A stretch of 64,000 bases of DNA from Artocarpus heterophyllus (lineage: Eukaryota; Streptophyta; Magnoliopsida; Rosales; Moraceae): contig CM046332.1 in assembly GCA_025403435.1 (NCBI GenBank), positions 6,503,903 to 6,567,902 of the forward strand, read 5' to 3'. This document shows positions 33,811 to 45,881 of the stretch, piece by piece; position 1 is the first letter of the stretch, and each line of letters starts with the position of its first letter. A program made the position numbers and the translations under genes. Below the pieces are notes generated by a model that had not been told where the DNA came from, ran no database searches, and saw only the letters and a program-made list of their open reading frames with translations.

Positions 33811-34954
33811 TGATGAGACTGTAAAAGTATACATTTTCTAAGGCTTAAATCATTTATTTATGCTTTTATTTCTCATTAAATCCTCTTATTAATAGCATTT
33901 GTGAGATAATAAGTGTTTTTGTGTCTTAGTGTCTAAATATGTTTAAGAATGTGTTTTTAGTGTGTTTTTATGTTTAATAGAATTGTTAGTAATTTTTAGA
34001 GTCATTTTGGTGTGTTAAATAAGTGTCTAGTCTGTAAATAGTCAAAACCGTAAAAGTAATGCGGTTATTTTATTTTGAGTTTTAGAGTGTTTGATAGTGT
34101 GTTTTAAGTTCGTAAATATGTCTTATTATATTTTTAGTAATTTCTAAAAATATTTCCAAGTCATAAAAATTATATCTGTGTCAAACCATAAGAGACTAGA
34201 AATTTTAGGAGTTTTTATTTATTTTTGTGTGTTTTAATGTAAAATAAATATTTTTGTAAATATTATGTTTGTAAAATAATTAATATTAGTGTGTTTGTGA
34301 TTTTTAGATTTGAAATCTGGAAGAAAAACGGAGCAAAACGACACCAAAACGGATAAAATTGGACATCAAATGCATCAAGAAGATAAACAAAATTCGAATT
34401 TGAAATTTATGGGACACGTGGCAATTTTTTGGCCCTTGGATGAGCTGCCCAAAAGATCTCAACCGTCTAAAGAAGGGACGTGTGTCAAAGCGTCATCCAT
34501 TGCGTCAGCCGATTGCAGTAGTGCGGTCCACGTGTCGTTATGCGACTAGCGCGTGTGTCACACGAGTCGACAAAGCTACAGGCGAGTCAGAGAGCATCTC
34601 GGGATGTGTCTGCTCGGGTGCGGTCGTCTTCACGTGTAACCGTTCTCTCGGCCATTGGATTGGATTACCAAGACTGATCCGATGGTCTTCTCTCTTGGCC
34701 ACGCGGTCCCACCTGGACCCATTTTTGCGCGTGTCTCCAGACCATCGGATCGCGCCTTTAACGGTCCAGATCATCCCATAGCCGTGCCCCCTGCTGCCGA
34801 GAGGCACAAAATCTCAGCGAGATTCCCACGCATTGAAGAAGGGCCAGCGCGAAGAAGAAAAGGAGGAGAAAAAGGATCAATTTGATCCGAATTTGTCAAC
34901 TTTCAACCGAAAAAAATGATAATTACCTACCGCAAATAGTAACTCTCAATGCCT
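33811..34954 (+). repeat. 5' LTR of G2, truncated
   Basis: These 1,144 bp align without net length change to 42115-43258 of the 3' LTR. Homology stops abruptly at the first T of the TATA box of the 3' copy. The last 1,020 bp of the LTR (R, U5) and the primer-binding site are missing here. The region has four ACGTG cores (34416, 34478, 34530, 34632 approximately), of which two persist in the 3' copy. Confidence 0.92.
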
Positions 34955-35425
34955 TTGAGGAAGTTCTGTTTGGATGCTGGTACTAGCTCGGATACCATTC
35001 AAATAGCCGGTTAATTTTGGAAACTTTCCCAACACCAGTCATTCCAGGAACGTTGCTTTGACTAGGAGATTTGTTTTTAAGGAGCCTTAGCCCCACCAAT
35101 CTTTCCTGGGAACATCCTTAAGGTATATAATTCTCAAGATCTACAAAATAACTCAGGCGAGTGCTTTTCATTTACTACTTTATTCTCCCTGAATAAAGAA
35201 AAGCTTAGCATTTGTCTTTATCTTTGTAAAAAAAAAAATTAAAATCAAAAATCAAAAATAAAAAAAATAATAAAAAAAAAATAATAATAAAAAAATACTT
35301 AGGGTTAATGATTCAAACTTAGTCGATTTGTTAAGGCTTTAGACTTAAGAAACCCTAGTAAACAATTGTCAAACTCTTTTTCGCATTCTTCATCTTCGTC
35401 AACCACTCTATCAAATTCATCTGCG
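34955..35425 (+). other. Unassigned segment between truncated LTR and gag of G2
   Basis: This 471-bp segment has no counterpart in the 3' LTR and shows no primer-binding site. The first ~150 bp have a balanced base composition unlike the surrounding AT-rich DNA, and the middle is an A-rich run (35228-35300). It may be the original leader, or foreign DNA joined during the loss of the LTR end. I recognise no gene in it. Confidence 0.5.
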
Positions 35426-37492
35426 ATGGAGAATCTGGGTGAGAATCCTTAAAGAATGCTAATGAAAGATTTCATGCATCCGACTCGCACTTTAACTCCT
35501 TCATGTATTGTGTTTCCATCAAATCTTCCACAACAAGATTTTAAGCCAGGAATGATTCAACTCTTACCAACCTTCTTTGGATTAGAAAGCGAAAATCCTT
35601 ATGTTCATATTCGTGAATTTGAAGAAGTTGTTGCCACTTTTCATAGCCACCCTGATATCGCTAATTCCATCAAATTGAAAATTTTCCCTTTCTCACTGAA
35701 AGATAAAGCTAAAAGTTGGCTTTATTCTTTAAGACCTCGATCCATTCAATCATGGAATGACATGACATCTACTTTTTTCGACAAATACTATCCATATCAA
35801 AAGACCAACAATCTCAAGAAACAAATTCTGACTTTCTCCCAAAACAATCATGAAAATTTCTACGAAGCATGGGAAAGATTCAAAGATTTGTTAAGTCAAT
35901 GTCCTCACCATGGTTATGAGAATTGGCGTCTTGTTAGCTTTTTCTACGAAGGACTCACAAGTCATGATAGCTAATATCTGGAAATGATGTCCAATGGAAA
36001 ATTTTTACACAAGGATCCTAAAGAGGCCAATGAATTTCTTGATGAATTTGCTGAAAAAGTTCATCTGTGGGCTGAATTAGATGTTTCTCATAAGTCAACT
36101 GAAGTTCATCAATTGAAGAAAGAGGATAGCTACAACCTTAGGGTTCAAGTTGAAAACCTCACAAGAGAATTAGAAATCCTCAAAGTAAAGAATGAGAAAG
36201 GAAGTCATGTAGTCACAAGAACTGAACTACAAGGAACAAATTTTATGAATGAAAGGTTTGACCAATAGCCACTGGACTATCATGTCCATCAGGAAGTGAT
36301 AGGAGAATATGAGGAACAATGTAATGCCTTAAAGACAAATCACAAGCCTTGTACCCCTTATCCTGAAACTTTCAATCCTGATGGAAGAAGCAACTTGAAT
36401 TTCGACAGGAGGAATTCAAATCAAGAGCAATAATTTGGAAATCAATGGAATGAAGAAGAAATGCACTCAGGAGAAAATGTTCCTCAACATAATTCACACT
36501 CGAGCAAATCTCTTGAAGAAACATTACAAGCATTCATTGAGACACAAAACAAGTCATGCGAGAAAATTGAAGCTGCTTTAACACAAATGACAAAAGAAAT
36601 TTTGAAATTGAATGAAAAATGTTCATCTCAAGCTCTGGTCATTTCTGAAGGACAAAGCATGATACAAACCTCTAACACTGAAGAGAAGGATGAAGAGGTT
36701 AGTCATGTTACTACTCGCAGTGGTACATCATTGGAAAAATCAAACACCACAGATGCGAGTAAGGAAGAAGGTGTTCCTCAAAGAGAAGAAGAAGAAGTGA
36801 ATAAGTTTCCAATAGAAGTCCCTTTTCCTCAAGCTCTTCAAACTACTAGGAAAGTGCCAGAAAATTATGAACACATCTTTGAACATTTGAAGCAAGTTCG
36901 AATCGATCTTCCCCTTTTACAAATTCTCAAACAAGTGCCTGCCTATGCCAAAGTGATAAAAGATTTGTGCACTATGAAAAGAAAATATCATGTCCCAAAG
37001 ACCGCATTCTTAATTGAGCAACTAAGTACAGTTCTTGAGCAAAGAGTACCGGTCAAGTACAAAGATCCTGGATGTCCCACAATCACCTGTTACATAGGAT
37101 CTCATGAAATCACTCAAGCCTTGTTAGACTTAGGAGCGAGCGTCAATCTCATGCCCTATTCGATTTACTCGCAACTAGGCCTTGGAGAGATTAAGCCAAC
37201 ATCTGTGGTCTTACAACTCGCAGACCGATCCATAAAGAAACCACGAGGGATAGTTGAAGATGTTTTGTTACAAGTTGATAAGTTTTATTATCCCATGGAT
37301 TTTCTCATTTTAGACACTCAAACTAAGGTGGATATAGAATCAAAAATTCCTATCATCCTCAGAAGACCTTTCTTAGCTACGGCTAATGCTCTCATTAATT
37401 ATCGAAATGGTCTCATGAAAATCTCTTTTGGGAATATGACTCTTGAAGTGAATGTTTTCCATATTGGGAAGCAATTTCAAAGCAATAATTAG
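35426..37492 (+). pseudogene. G2 gag and protease (Athila type)
   Basis: The Gag start ATG 35426 is followed by a TAA eight codons later, then open frame from 35453. The gag core (about 35530-35960) reads PGMIQLLPTFFGLESENPY, SLKDKAKSWLYSLRPRSI and CPHHGYENWRLVSFFYEGLT, characteristic of Athila-like gag. A coiled-coil-like stretch follows (36110-36200). Protease (about 37075-37480) has the LLDLGASVNLMPYSIYSQLG motif (DLGA in the active-site position, common in this branch) and ILRRPFLATA. In-frame stops occur at 35450, 35972, 36266, about 36431 and 37490, all in the same frame. Confidence 0.88.
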
Positions 37493-40400
37493 TGTTCTTA
37501 CACTGAAATCATTGATGAAGCTATTCATGAAGAATTTCAAAAGTGAACCGATATGCTTGAAGAAATCTTTCAAAGTCCTGATCTTGAAAATCCCAATCCC
37601 AATTCTGATATTCCTAAATGTTCACTGGACAAAGAAACAAAGTTTTGGCAACCACATTTTGAAAAGCTATTCCTAGAAGGAGAAAAGCCAAAAACCATCC
37701 ACTGAAGAAATTCCCAAAATTAATGCTAGCCCAACTTCCTGAAGGACTAAAACATGCATTCTTAGGAGCTAATGAATCTTTTCCTGTTATCATTTCATCC
37801 AAACTCGATGAATCACAAGAGCGACGGTTAATTAACATGTTGCGTGATCATAAGAATGCATTGGGTTAGACAATAGCTGATATCAAGGGTATTAGTCCCT
37901 TGATTTGCTCCCATCACATTCAATTGGAAGAAGGTGTTGATCCAAAAAGAGATCCCCAAAGGAGACTGAACCCAATAATGAAAGAAGTCATGAGGAATGA
38001 AGTTTTGAAACTGTTAAATGCTGGTATCATTTACCCCATTGCGGACAGTAAATGGGTCAGTCCAACTCAAGTTGTTCCTAAGAAATCTGGTGTAACTGTG
38101 ATAACAAATGAAAAAGGAGATTTTGTCCCTACAAGAGTGGTCACTGGATGGCGAATGTGCATTGATTATTGAAAATTAAATGCCACCACTCAAAAAGACC
38201 ATTTTCCACTCCCATTCATCGATCAAATCTTAGAACGTGTAGCTGGTCATCCTTTCTATTGCTTTCTAGATGGATATTCAGGATATTATCAGATAGAGAT
38301 AGCATTAGAAGATCAGAAAAAGACCACGTTTACATGTCCTTTTGGTACTTTTGCTTTCCGACGAATGTCATTCAGACTTTGTAACGCCCCAGCTATGTTT
38401 CAAAGATGCATGATGAGCATTTTCAATGACATGGTTGAGAAGATTATGGAAGTTTTCATGATGATTTGACTGTTTTTAGTAATTCGTTTGATACTTGTCT
38501 GCTTAACTTGGAAGCTGTTTTGAAAAGATGTGAAGAAAAAGGCCTTGTGTTAAATTGGGAAAAATGCCATTTTATGGCTCCATCTGGCATAGTTCTTGGA
38601 CACATTGTCTCTAAAAGAGGAATTGAAGTTGATCCAGCTAAGATTGAGCTTATTTCAAACTTGGCCACTCCAAAGACTGTTAGAGATGTTCAATCTTTTC
38701 TTGGACACGTTGGATTTTATAGGAGGTTCATTCAAAATTTTTCAGCCATATCAAAACCATTGTGTAATCTCCTGTTGAAAGATGCTGTGTTTGAATGGAC
38801 AAAAGAATGTGAAGAATCTTTCCGAACACTTATATCTAAGTTAACTTCTGCACCTATCATGCAATCCCCTGATTGGAGTTTACCATTTGAAGTCATGTGT
38901 GATGCAAGCAATTACGCTGTAGGAGTCGTCTTAGGTCAACGAAGGGAACGAAAACCTTTTGTAGTGTACTATGCAAGCAAAACCTTGAACAATGCTCAAA
39001 TGAATTACTCACCCACTGAAAAGGAATTACTTGCTATAGTATTTGCGCTTGATAAGTTTCGTTCATACCTAATCGATTCACCCATCATTGTTTTCACTGA
39101 TCATTCCGCCCTTAAGTATCTCTTTTCTAAGAAGGATACTAAAGCCCGACTTATGAGGTGGATCCTTCTTCTACAAGAGTTTGATTTGATTATCAAGGAC
39201 AAAAAAGGAGTTGAGAACGTGGTATCTGACCACTTATCTCGTTTCGAAGTCAATGATTCTGTCGATGGTTCACCAATTCATGATGAATTTCCTGATGAAC
39301 ATCTGTTCTCTGTTACCAAGTTACCTTGGCATGCACACATTGTCAATTATTTGGCAACTGGAGAAATTCCATCTACTTGGAGTTTGCAAGACAAAGGAAA
39401 GTTTTTGATTGAAGTGCGTAACTTTTACTGGGATGATCCGTACCTTTTCAAATACTGTCATGATCAAATCATGAGACGTTGCATTCCTGAAGATGAAGTG
39501 AATAGTGTCTTAAAATTTTGTCACACTGATGCATGTGGTGGTCATTTTTCTGCCAAGAAAACTACTGCAAAGATCCTCCAATGTGGTCTTTATTGGCCCA
39601 CTTTGTTTAAAGACACTTATCATTATTGTCGTTCCTACGAAAATCGTCAAAAGTTAGGTACTTTGTCTCGTCGTCACATGATGCCTCTAAACCCAATTAT
39701 AGCAATTGAAATATTTGATTGCTGGGGAATAGACTTTATGGGACCTTTTCCACCTTCTTCTGGGTACCTATATATCCTTCTTGATGTGGAGTATGTTTCA
39801 AAATGGGTTGAAGCCATTGCATGCTGTACTAATGATAATACAACTGTTATAAAGTTCTTGAAAGAAAACGTGTTATCTAGGTATGGTACGCCACGTACTA
39901 TAATCAGTGATCAAGGCACACATTTTTGCAACCGTTCTTTTAAAACTTTGATGCGAAAGTATGGTATGATTCATAAAGTTTCGACTGCCTATCACCCACA
40001 GACAAATGGACAAGCTGAGTTAGCAAATAGAGAGATCAAACAAATTTTGGAAAAAATAGTGAATCCTGATTGAAAAGATTGGTCCTCACGTCTTCAAGAT
40101 GCACTTTAGGCATGCCGTACAGCTTACAAAGCTCCTTTAGGAATGTCTCCCTATAGGGTCGTCTTTGGAAAAGCCTGTCATTTACCTGTAGAACTTGAAC
40201 ATAAAGCTTATTAGGCTATTAAAGCTCTCAACTTTGATCTTAGTGCTACAGGTATTGAACGGAAGCTTCAACTCTCTGAACTTGAGGAATTAAGGAATGA
40301 TGCTTACAACAGTTCACGGATTTACAAAGCAAAAATGAAAGCATTTCATGACAAACATATTCTGAGAAAGAACTTTGAGCCAAATCAATGGGTTCATCTT

Positions 40401-40616
40401 TATGAATCTCGTCTTCACCTTCATCTTGGTAAGTTAAAATCACGATGGACAGGTCCACATATTGTGAAACAGGTTTTCCCTAATGGTGTTGTTGAAATTG
40501 AAGATCCATCCGATGGAAGGATACTCAAAGTAAATGGCCAGAGATTGAAAAGCTATGTAGAACGGATAACTGAACCTGAAGAAGTCACTCTTATGGCCCC
40601 AATTTATCAACCCTGA
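37493..40616 (+). pseudogene. G2 pol: RT, RNase H, integrase (Athila type)
   Basis: Remnant linker sequence (37493-37860, several stops and a frame change) leads into RT. The RT blocks are HHIQLEEGVDPKRDPQRRLNP, VVPKKSG, WRMCIDY then a stop at 38170, and FGTFAFRRMSFRLCNAPAMF. A 1-bp deletion near 38460 breaks the catalytic FMDD region. The next frame (38466-40073) carries the rest of RT, RNase H ([27 protein letters not shown]) and the integrase zinc finger [13 protein letters not shown]... ending CRSYENRQ, where the second Cys of the pair is lost. The integrase core follows ([32 protein letters not shown]). Three stops replacing Trp lie at about 40072, 40108 and 40212. The C-terminal part ends at 40616. 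Confidence 0.92.
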
Positions 40617-42114
40617 GTAGTTTTCTATTTATTCTGCTTTAAATATTTATTTTTGTTGTTTGTTTTCTTATTTTGTTTTGCTTATTTTCTCAAAAAAAAA
40701 AAACTTTGAAAGTTGAAAATAAATATCAAAATTAATTCTTGCAGAATAGCTGAGATTAAGGAGGTTATAATCAATTGTGATTAGTAAATACTTTATATTT
40801 GCGGCCTCTTGAGACGAATTCTGAAGAATTTGTGTAAAAATATGATTTTGGACTTTCAAAACAAAAAAAAAATGAAGTCTAGGGAATCTGACTTTAAAAG
40901 ACCCAATTTGTAATATATTGTTGTGTGTTTTGTTAGTTTTTAGTTTTTGGTTTGTTAAGTTTACCACAGATCATCTCTACAACTGTGCTGATTCAGGTAA
41001 TATTTTTGCTGCTCTCACTATTCTTTTATACATTTAATTCTAGGTTGGGAGGAGAGGGTTGTGCTTCAAATTTATTCTTCAATGATGTGCTGTGCTAAAA
41101 TTTTTCTATTTTTATATTTTTTATTTTTTACTCCAGATTTTGTGTGTTCTTTATTTATTTTATTTTTGTGAGTCATAAAATTTAAAAAGAAAAAAATAAA
41201 AAAGTTTTGTAAATATTAATTTCTTAGTAATTAATGTGCTATTATTTTGTTTTGATTTTTGAATTTCATATTAATGTAATATTATTTTTCTATTCTTTAA
41301 ATTATTTAATTCTATACACTTTCAAAACTTTAGTTTTATTTAACATTTTTATGTGTTTATTTTTCAAAGTGTTTGTAAGCCATTCTTTTCACACACACAC
41401 ACTGTAATGCTTAATTGTAGTGGTAAGTCCAAGCTATGAATATTTGAGTTTTGTTATTTTGTGAAGATGAACAATTAAAGGCCGCAATATTTTCAAAAAT
41501 AAAAAAATAAAAAAAATAAAAAAAAGAAGAAAAAGAAGAAAAATAAAAAAAAAGAAAAAGAAATTTTAAATAAATAAAAGTGTGTAATGAATAAAGTTGG
41601 ATAAGTTTGGTTTCATAGCCTCTTTAGCTCGAGTAAGTAAGTTCTAAGGGATGCTTCAACACCAAATACCTTAGACCAACTGGTCTAGGAGTTACTAACC
41701 CAAAGCTCATTAAATGAGTTATGGAGAAAGCTTAAGGAAGCCAGACATTGCACTATCCACATATGTAAAGTTTGTAAATATTTCTATTTTATGTTTCTAC
41801 TTTTGTTCTCATCAATAATTTGAAGTGTTGTTGCCTGTAGGATTGAATTGAAGCAAGATATCAAAATAATTTTATTCTTAGTTTTGAAACTTCATAATTA
41901 TTCATTATCCCTTTTCTGCACTAAGTTTGGTTTGTATATATTTTGTTAAATAGCATATAAATTGTTTAAATAAAATTTTTGTTTTGTTAGTTTATCTAGT
42001 TAGATAAGTCAAATTATAGTTAAATAATTTTTCATTATATAGATATTCAATAATTCATTTCAAAATTTTATCACTTTAATTGCTAGAGACAAGTAATAAG
42101 CTGGTTGGGGGGTG
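40617..42114 (+). other. G2 3' non-coding region
   Basis: This 1.5 kb lies between pol and the 3' LTR. It is AT-rich, with A/T homopolymers, a CA repeat near 41390 and an AAG/A-rich run at 41500-41580. Athila elements often keep an envelope-like gene here; I see no frame that could be one. It ends at the polypurine tract GGTTGGGGGGTG (42103-42114). Confidence 0.7.
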
Positions 42115-44278
42115 TGATGAGACTGTAAAAGTGTACATTTTCTAAGGCTTAAATCATTTATTTATGCTTTTATTTCTCATTAAATCCTCTAATTAATAGC
42201 ATTTGTGAGATAATAAGTGTTTTTGTGTCTTAGTGTGTAAATATGTTTAAAAATGTGTTTTTAGTTTGTTTTTATGTTTAATAGAATTGTTAGTAATTTT
42301 TAGAGTCATTTTGGTGTGTTAAATAAGTGTCTAGTCTGTAAATAGTCAAAACCGTAAAAGTAATGCGGTTATTTTATTTTGAGTTTTAGAGTGTTTGATA
42401 GTGTGTTTTAAGTTCGTAAATATGTCTTATTATATTTTTAGTAATTTCTAAAAATATTTCCAAGTCATAAAAATTATATCTGTGTCAAACCGTAAGAGAC
42501 TAGAAATTTTAGGAGTTTTTATTTATTTTTGTGTGTTTTAATGTAAAATAAATATTTTTGTAAATATTATGTTTGTAAAATAATTAATATTAGTGTGTTT
42601 GTGATTTTTAGATTTGAAATCTGAAGGAAAAACAGAACAAAACAACACCAAAACGGATAAAATTGGACATCAAATGCATCAAGAAGATAAACAAAATTCG
42701 AATTTGAAATTAATGGGACACGTGGCAATTTTTTGGCCCTTGGATGAGCTGCCCAAACGATCTCAACGATCTAGAGAAGGGACGCGTGTCAAAGCGTCAT
42801 CCATTGCGTCAGCCAATTGCAGTAGTGCGGTCCACGTGTCGTTATGCAACTGGCGCATGTGTCACACGCACCGACAAAGCCGCAGGCGAGTCAGAGAGCA
42901 TCTCGGGATGTGTCTGCTCGCGTGCAGTCGTCTTCACAAGTAACCGTTCTCTCGGCCATTGGATTGGATTACCAAGACTGATCCGATGGTCTACTCTCTT
43001 GGCCACGCGGCCCCAACTGAACCCATTTTCGTGCGTGTCTCCACACCATCGGATCGCGCCTTCAACGGTCCAGATTGTCCCATAGCCATGCCCCCAGCTG
43101 CCGAGAGGCACAGAATCTCAGCGAGATTCTCACGCATTGAAGAAGGGCCAGCGCGAAGAAGAAAAGGAGGAGAAAAATGATCAATTTGATCCGAATTTGT
43201 CAACTTTCAACAGGAAAAAATGATAATTACATACCGTAAATAGTAATTCACAATGCCTATAAATACTGAGACATTTGCCTCAGTTGAATCATCCCCTTCG
43301 GGCCTTTGGCCCTCTTTTCCCCTTCCTTTCCTTACTGTTGAGTTAGACTCAGCAGTATCTTCTCAGGTAATAAATAATAATAAAATAATGCTTAAATTAG
43401 AGTAGAGTGTCTGGTGAGGCAGAGAGATAATCTTGTATATATAGTATCTTGGTATGGATTTTAACTCTATATCTGTGTGATAATGTTTATATTTTGTGGA
43501 ATAAATTATATCTTTATATTTTCAATAATTATTGTTGATGTTGTTATGCTGTCAATTTTTACATAAATTCAATCATGCTTTCTTTATGTAATTTAATTGT
43601 GTTGCATAGTTAATATTAATAATAATGAAATAATGCTTAATTTTATGGAATGTCTTTTACTGCAGTATGACTTGTTATACTGTCGATTCTAGATATTTCA
43701 TAAGACGAAGTGCTGCCGGAGTTAATGTAAAAATTTATTCTGCTAAAATATATTAATTTTGATTTGTTATTATCTTTTCTATCCTATAATTATGTTAATT
43801 ATAATTGAGTGACAGCTGTTATAATTCTCATAATTAGTGCACCAATAATTATTTTGCTAGTTTTTATAGGAAGACCCTTACTGCATTATGGCTTGCTATA
43901 TTGTCGATTTAGGTTGACCTATATAATTAGTAAAATGTGCTTGCAATTAATGAGATAAGATATAAAAAATCAAATACTTTAGATAATTATTAATTAGAGT
44001 TAAAATTTCATATCAGTTGCAAAACATACAAGGGATTCTCAAAGCTTCATCGTTTTAATTTTATGCTTTAAATTTTGAATTAAATAAAATAAAAACTACA
44101 AAAATATTTATTTTATTTTAAACTTTGATCTGAAAAACCGCTTGCCTTTTTGAATGTTTATTTTTATCAATCTCTCGAGTTACAAATTTTCACCTCCCTG
44201 TGGATACGATAACTTTTCTATACTACAAACGTTCGCCCTTTATTAAGAAGATAAACACATTTGGGGCGTTACCAACCA
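42115..44278 (+). repeat. 3' LTR of G2, full length
   Basis: This 2,164-bp LTR runs from TGATGAGACTG to ACCAACCA, bordered by GCATG. It has a TATA box TATAAATA (43258-43265) that the 5' copy lost. The downstream part has two imperfect copies of a block containing TACTGCAGTATGACTTG / TACTGCATTATGGCTTG (about 43660 and 43880). The last ~20 bp (TTGGGGCGTTACCAACCA) resemble the tRNA-Asp-type primer site usual for Athila elements. Confidence 0.88.
43258..43265 (+). promoter_or_regulatory. LTR TATA box (G2)
   Basis: TATAAATA is followed ~35 bp downstream by a CCTCTTTTCCCC stretch. It marks the break point at which the 5' LTR is truncated. Confidence 0.6.
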
Positions 44279-45881
44279 GCATGCTCGTTGGGTGGAATTC
44301 ATAGAGACGTTTCCGTATGTCATTTGCTACAAGCAAGGTAAGGAAAACGTCGTTGCCGATGCACTTTCTTGCAGGTATGTCTTAATCTCAACTCTTAATG
44401 CTAAACTACTGGGTTTTGAACATATTAAAAAGTTATATGCTGATGACCGTGACTTTAGTACTGAGTATCAAGCTTGTGAAAGATTTGCTAGTGGTAAGTA
44501 CTTTAGGCATGAGGGATACTTGTTTCAGGAGAATAAATTGTGTGTGCCTAATTGTTCATTAAGAGATTTGCTAGTGAGAGAATCCCATGGGGGAGGATTG
44601 ATGGGACATTTTGGAGTAATGAAGACTTTGGCTGTGTTGCAGGAACACTTCTATTGGCCACATATGAAATGAGATGTTGAGAGGCTTTGTGGTAGATGTG
44701 TAACTTGTAGGCAGGCTAAATCAAGAGTGCAGCCCCACGGTTTGTACACTCATTTACCAATACCTAGTGAACCCTGGGCTGATATTTCGATGGATTTGTG
44801 TTAGGTTTGCCTAGGTCTAAACGGGGAAGAGACTAGATATTTGTGGTCGTGGATAGGTTTTCCAAGATGGCCCATTTTATTCCATGCCACAAGACAGATG
44901 ATGCTTCCAATGTTGCTGATTTGTTCTTTAGGGAAATTGTGAGGCTTCATGGTATGCCTAGGACAATTGTTTCTGATAGGGACACCAAGTTCTTAAGCTA
45001 CTTTTGGAAGACTTTGTGGGCTAAGTTAGGGACTAAGCTATTGTTTTCGACTACTTGCCACCCTCAAACCGATGGTCAAACAGAAGTTGTGAATAGAACC
45101 TTGTCTACTTTGTTGCGGGCTGTCATTAAAAAGAACATCAAAACATGGGAGGAGTGTTTACCACATGTTGAGTTTGCTTATAATCGATTTGTTCATTCTG
45201 CTACTCAATTTTCACCGTTTGAAATTGTTTATGGTTTTAACTCCTTTGGATTTAATTCCATTACCTTTGTCTGAGCATGTGAATTTAGATGGAAAAAGAA
45301 AAGCTGACCTTGTTAAGCAGATACACGAGAATGCAAGACTCAACATCGAGCGAAGGACTAAATAATATGCTGAACAAGCCAACAAAGGGCGTCACAAGCT
45401 CGTCTTCGAGCCCGGCGATTGGGTGTGGTTGCACTTATGCAAGGAACAGTTTTCGGAACAAAGGAAATCCAAGCTGTTGCCTAGAGGGGACGGTCCTTTT
45501 CAAATTCTCGAAAGGTTCAACGATAACGCGTACAAGCTAGACTTGCCAGGTGAGTATGGTGTAAGTGCCACCTTTAATGTTTCTGATCTAAGTCCTTTTG
45601 ATGCAGGCGACAATTTGAGGACAAATCCCTCTCAAGAGGAGGGGAATGATGAGGACATCGTTAGCACAAGCAAAAGCACATGGGATGAGACATATTCAAA
45701 TCCAATTCAAGTTCCCATTGGTCCGGTTACTAGAGCTCGTGCGAAGAAGTTCAAAGAAACACTTATTGGGCTGATTCAAGCAACTTGGGCTCAAGCTATT
45801 GCATGGAGGCCCATTGAGGGAATTGCATGTGACATCCATACCAACAAATGCGTGATTCAAGCTCTAGAAGGAACCGAGTAA
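44279..45881 (+). pseudogene. G1 RNase H end and integrase
   Basis: This is the continuation of G1 pol after G2; the first five bases repeat GCATG. The end of RNase H reads [20 protein letters not shown] followed by VVADALS. The integrase HHCC finger is [11 protein letters not shown]... then CGRCVTCRQ (about 44575-44715). The core has the first Asp at ISMDL (about 44790), SDRDTKF (about 44970) and [13 protein letters not shown] (about 45060). Defects are a TGA at 44670-44672 (from CGA), a frameshift near 44797, a stop near 44834, a frameshift near 45240 and a TAA near 45362. The last frame (45423-45881) covers the C-terminal WVWLHL/GPFQIL block and runs 235 bp into the 3' LTR before its TAA... 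TAG-type stop at 45881. Confidence 0.9.

Larger units (their letters stand above)
33811..44278 (+). mobile_element. Athila-type Ty3/gypsy element G2, inserted in G1
   Basis: G2 is a 10.5-kb + strand element with perfect target duplication GCATG (33806-33810 and 44279-44283). It has a truncated 5' LTR (33811-34954), an unassigned segment (34955-35425), gag-protease (35426-37492 and beyond), RT-RNase H-integrase (about 37860-40616), 1.5 kb of non-coding DNA, a polypurine tract (42103-42114) and a full 3' LTR (42115-44278). The gag motifs PGMIQLLPTFFGLESENPY and SLKDKAKSWLYSLRPRSI and the FMDD-type RT are typical of the Athila/Tat branch. No env-like frame is visible. Numerous stops mark it as dead. 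Confidence 0.93.

Noticed and set aside
34440..34781. 113-codon frame present in both LTRs of G2 (also 42744-43085)
   Set aside because: Long frames occur on both strands of this GC-rich patch, the composition explains them, and the two copies are identical by descent as LTRs. No domain is recognisable.
40617..42114. Possible envelope-like gene in G2
   Set aside because: The place is right for an Athila env-like gene, but no frame of useful length or membrane segment is present.
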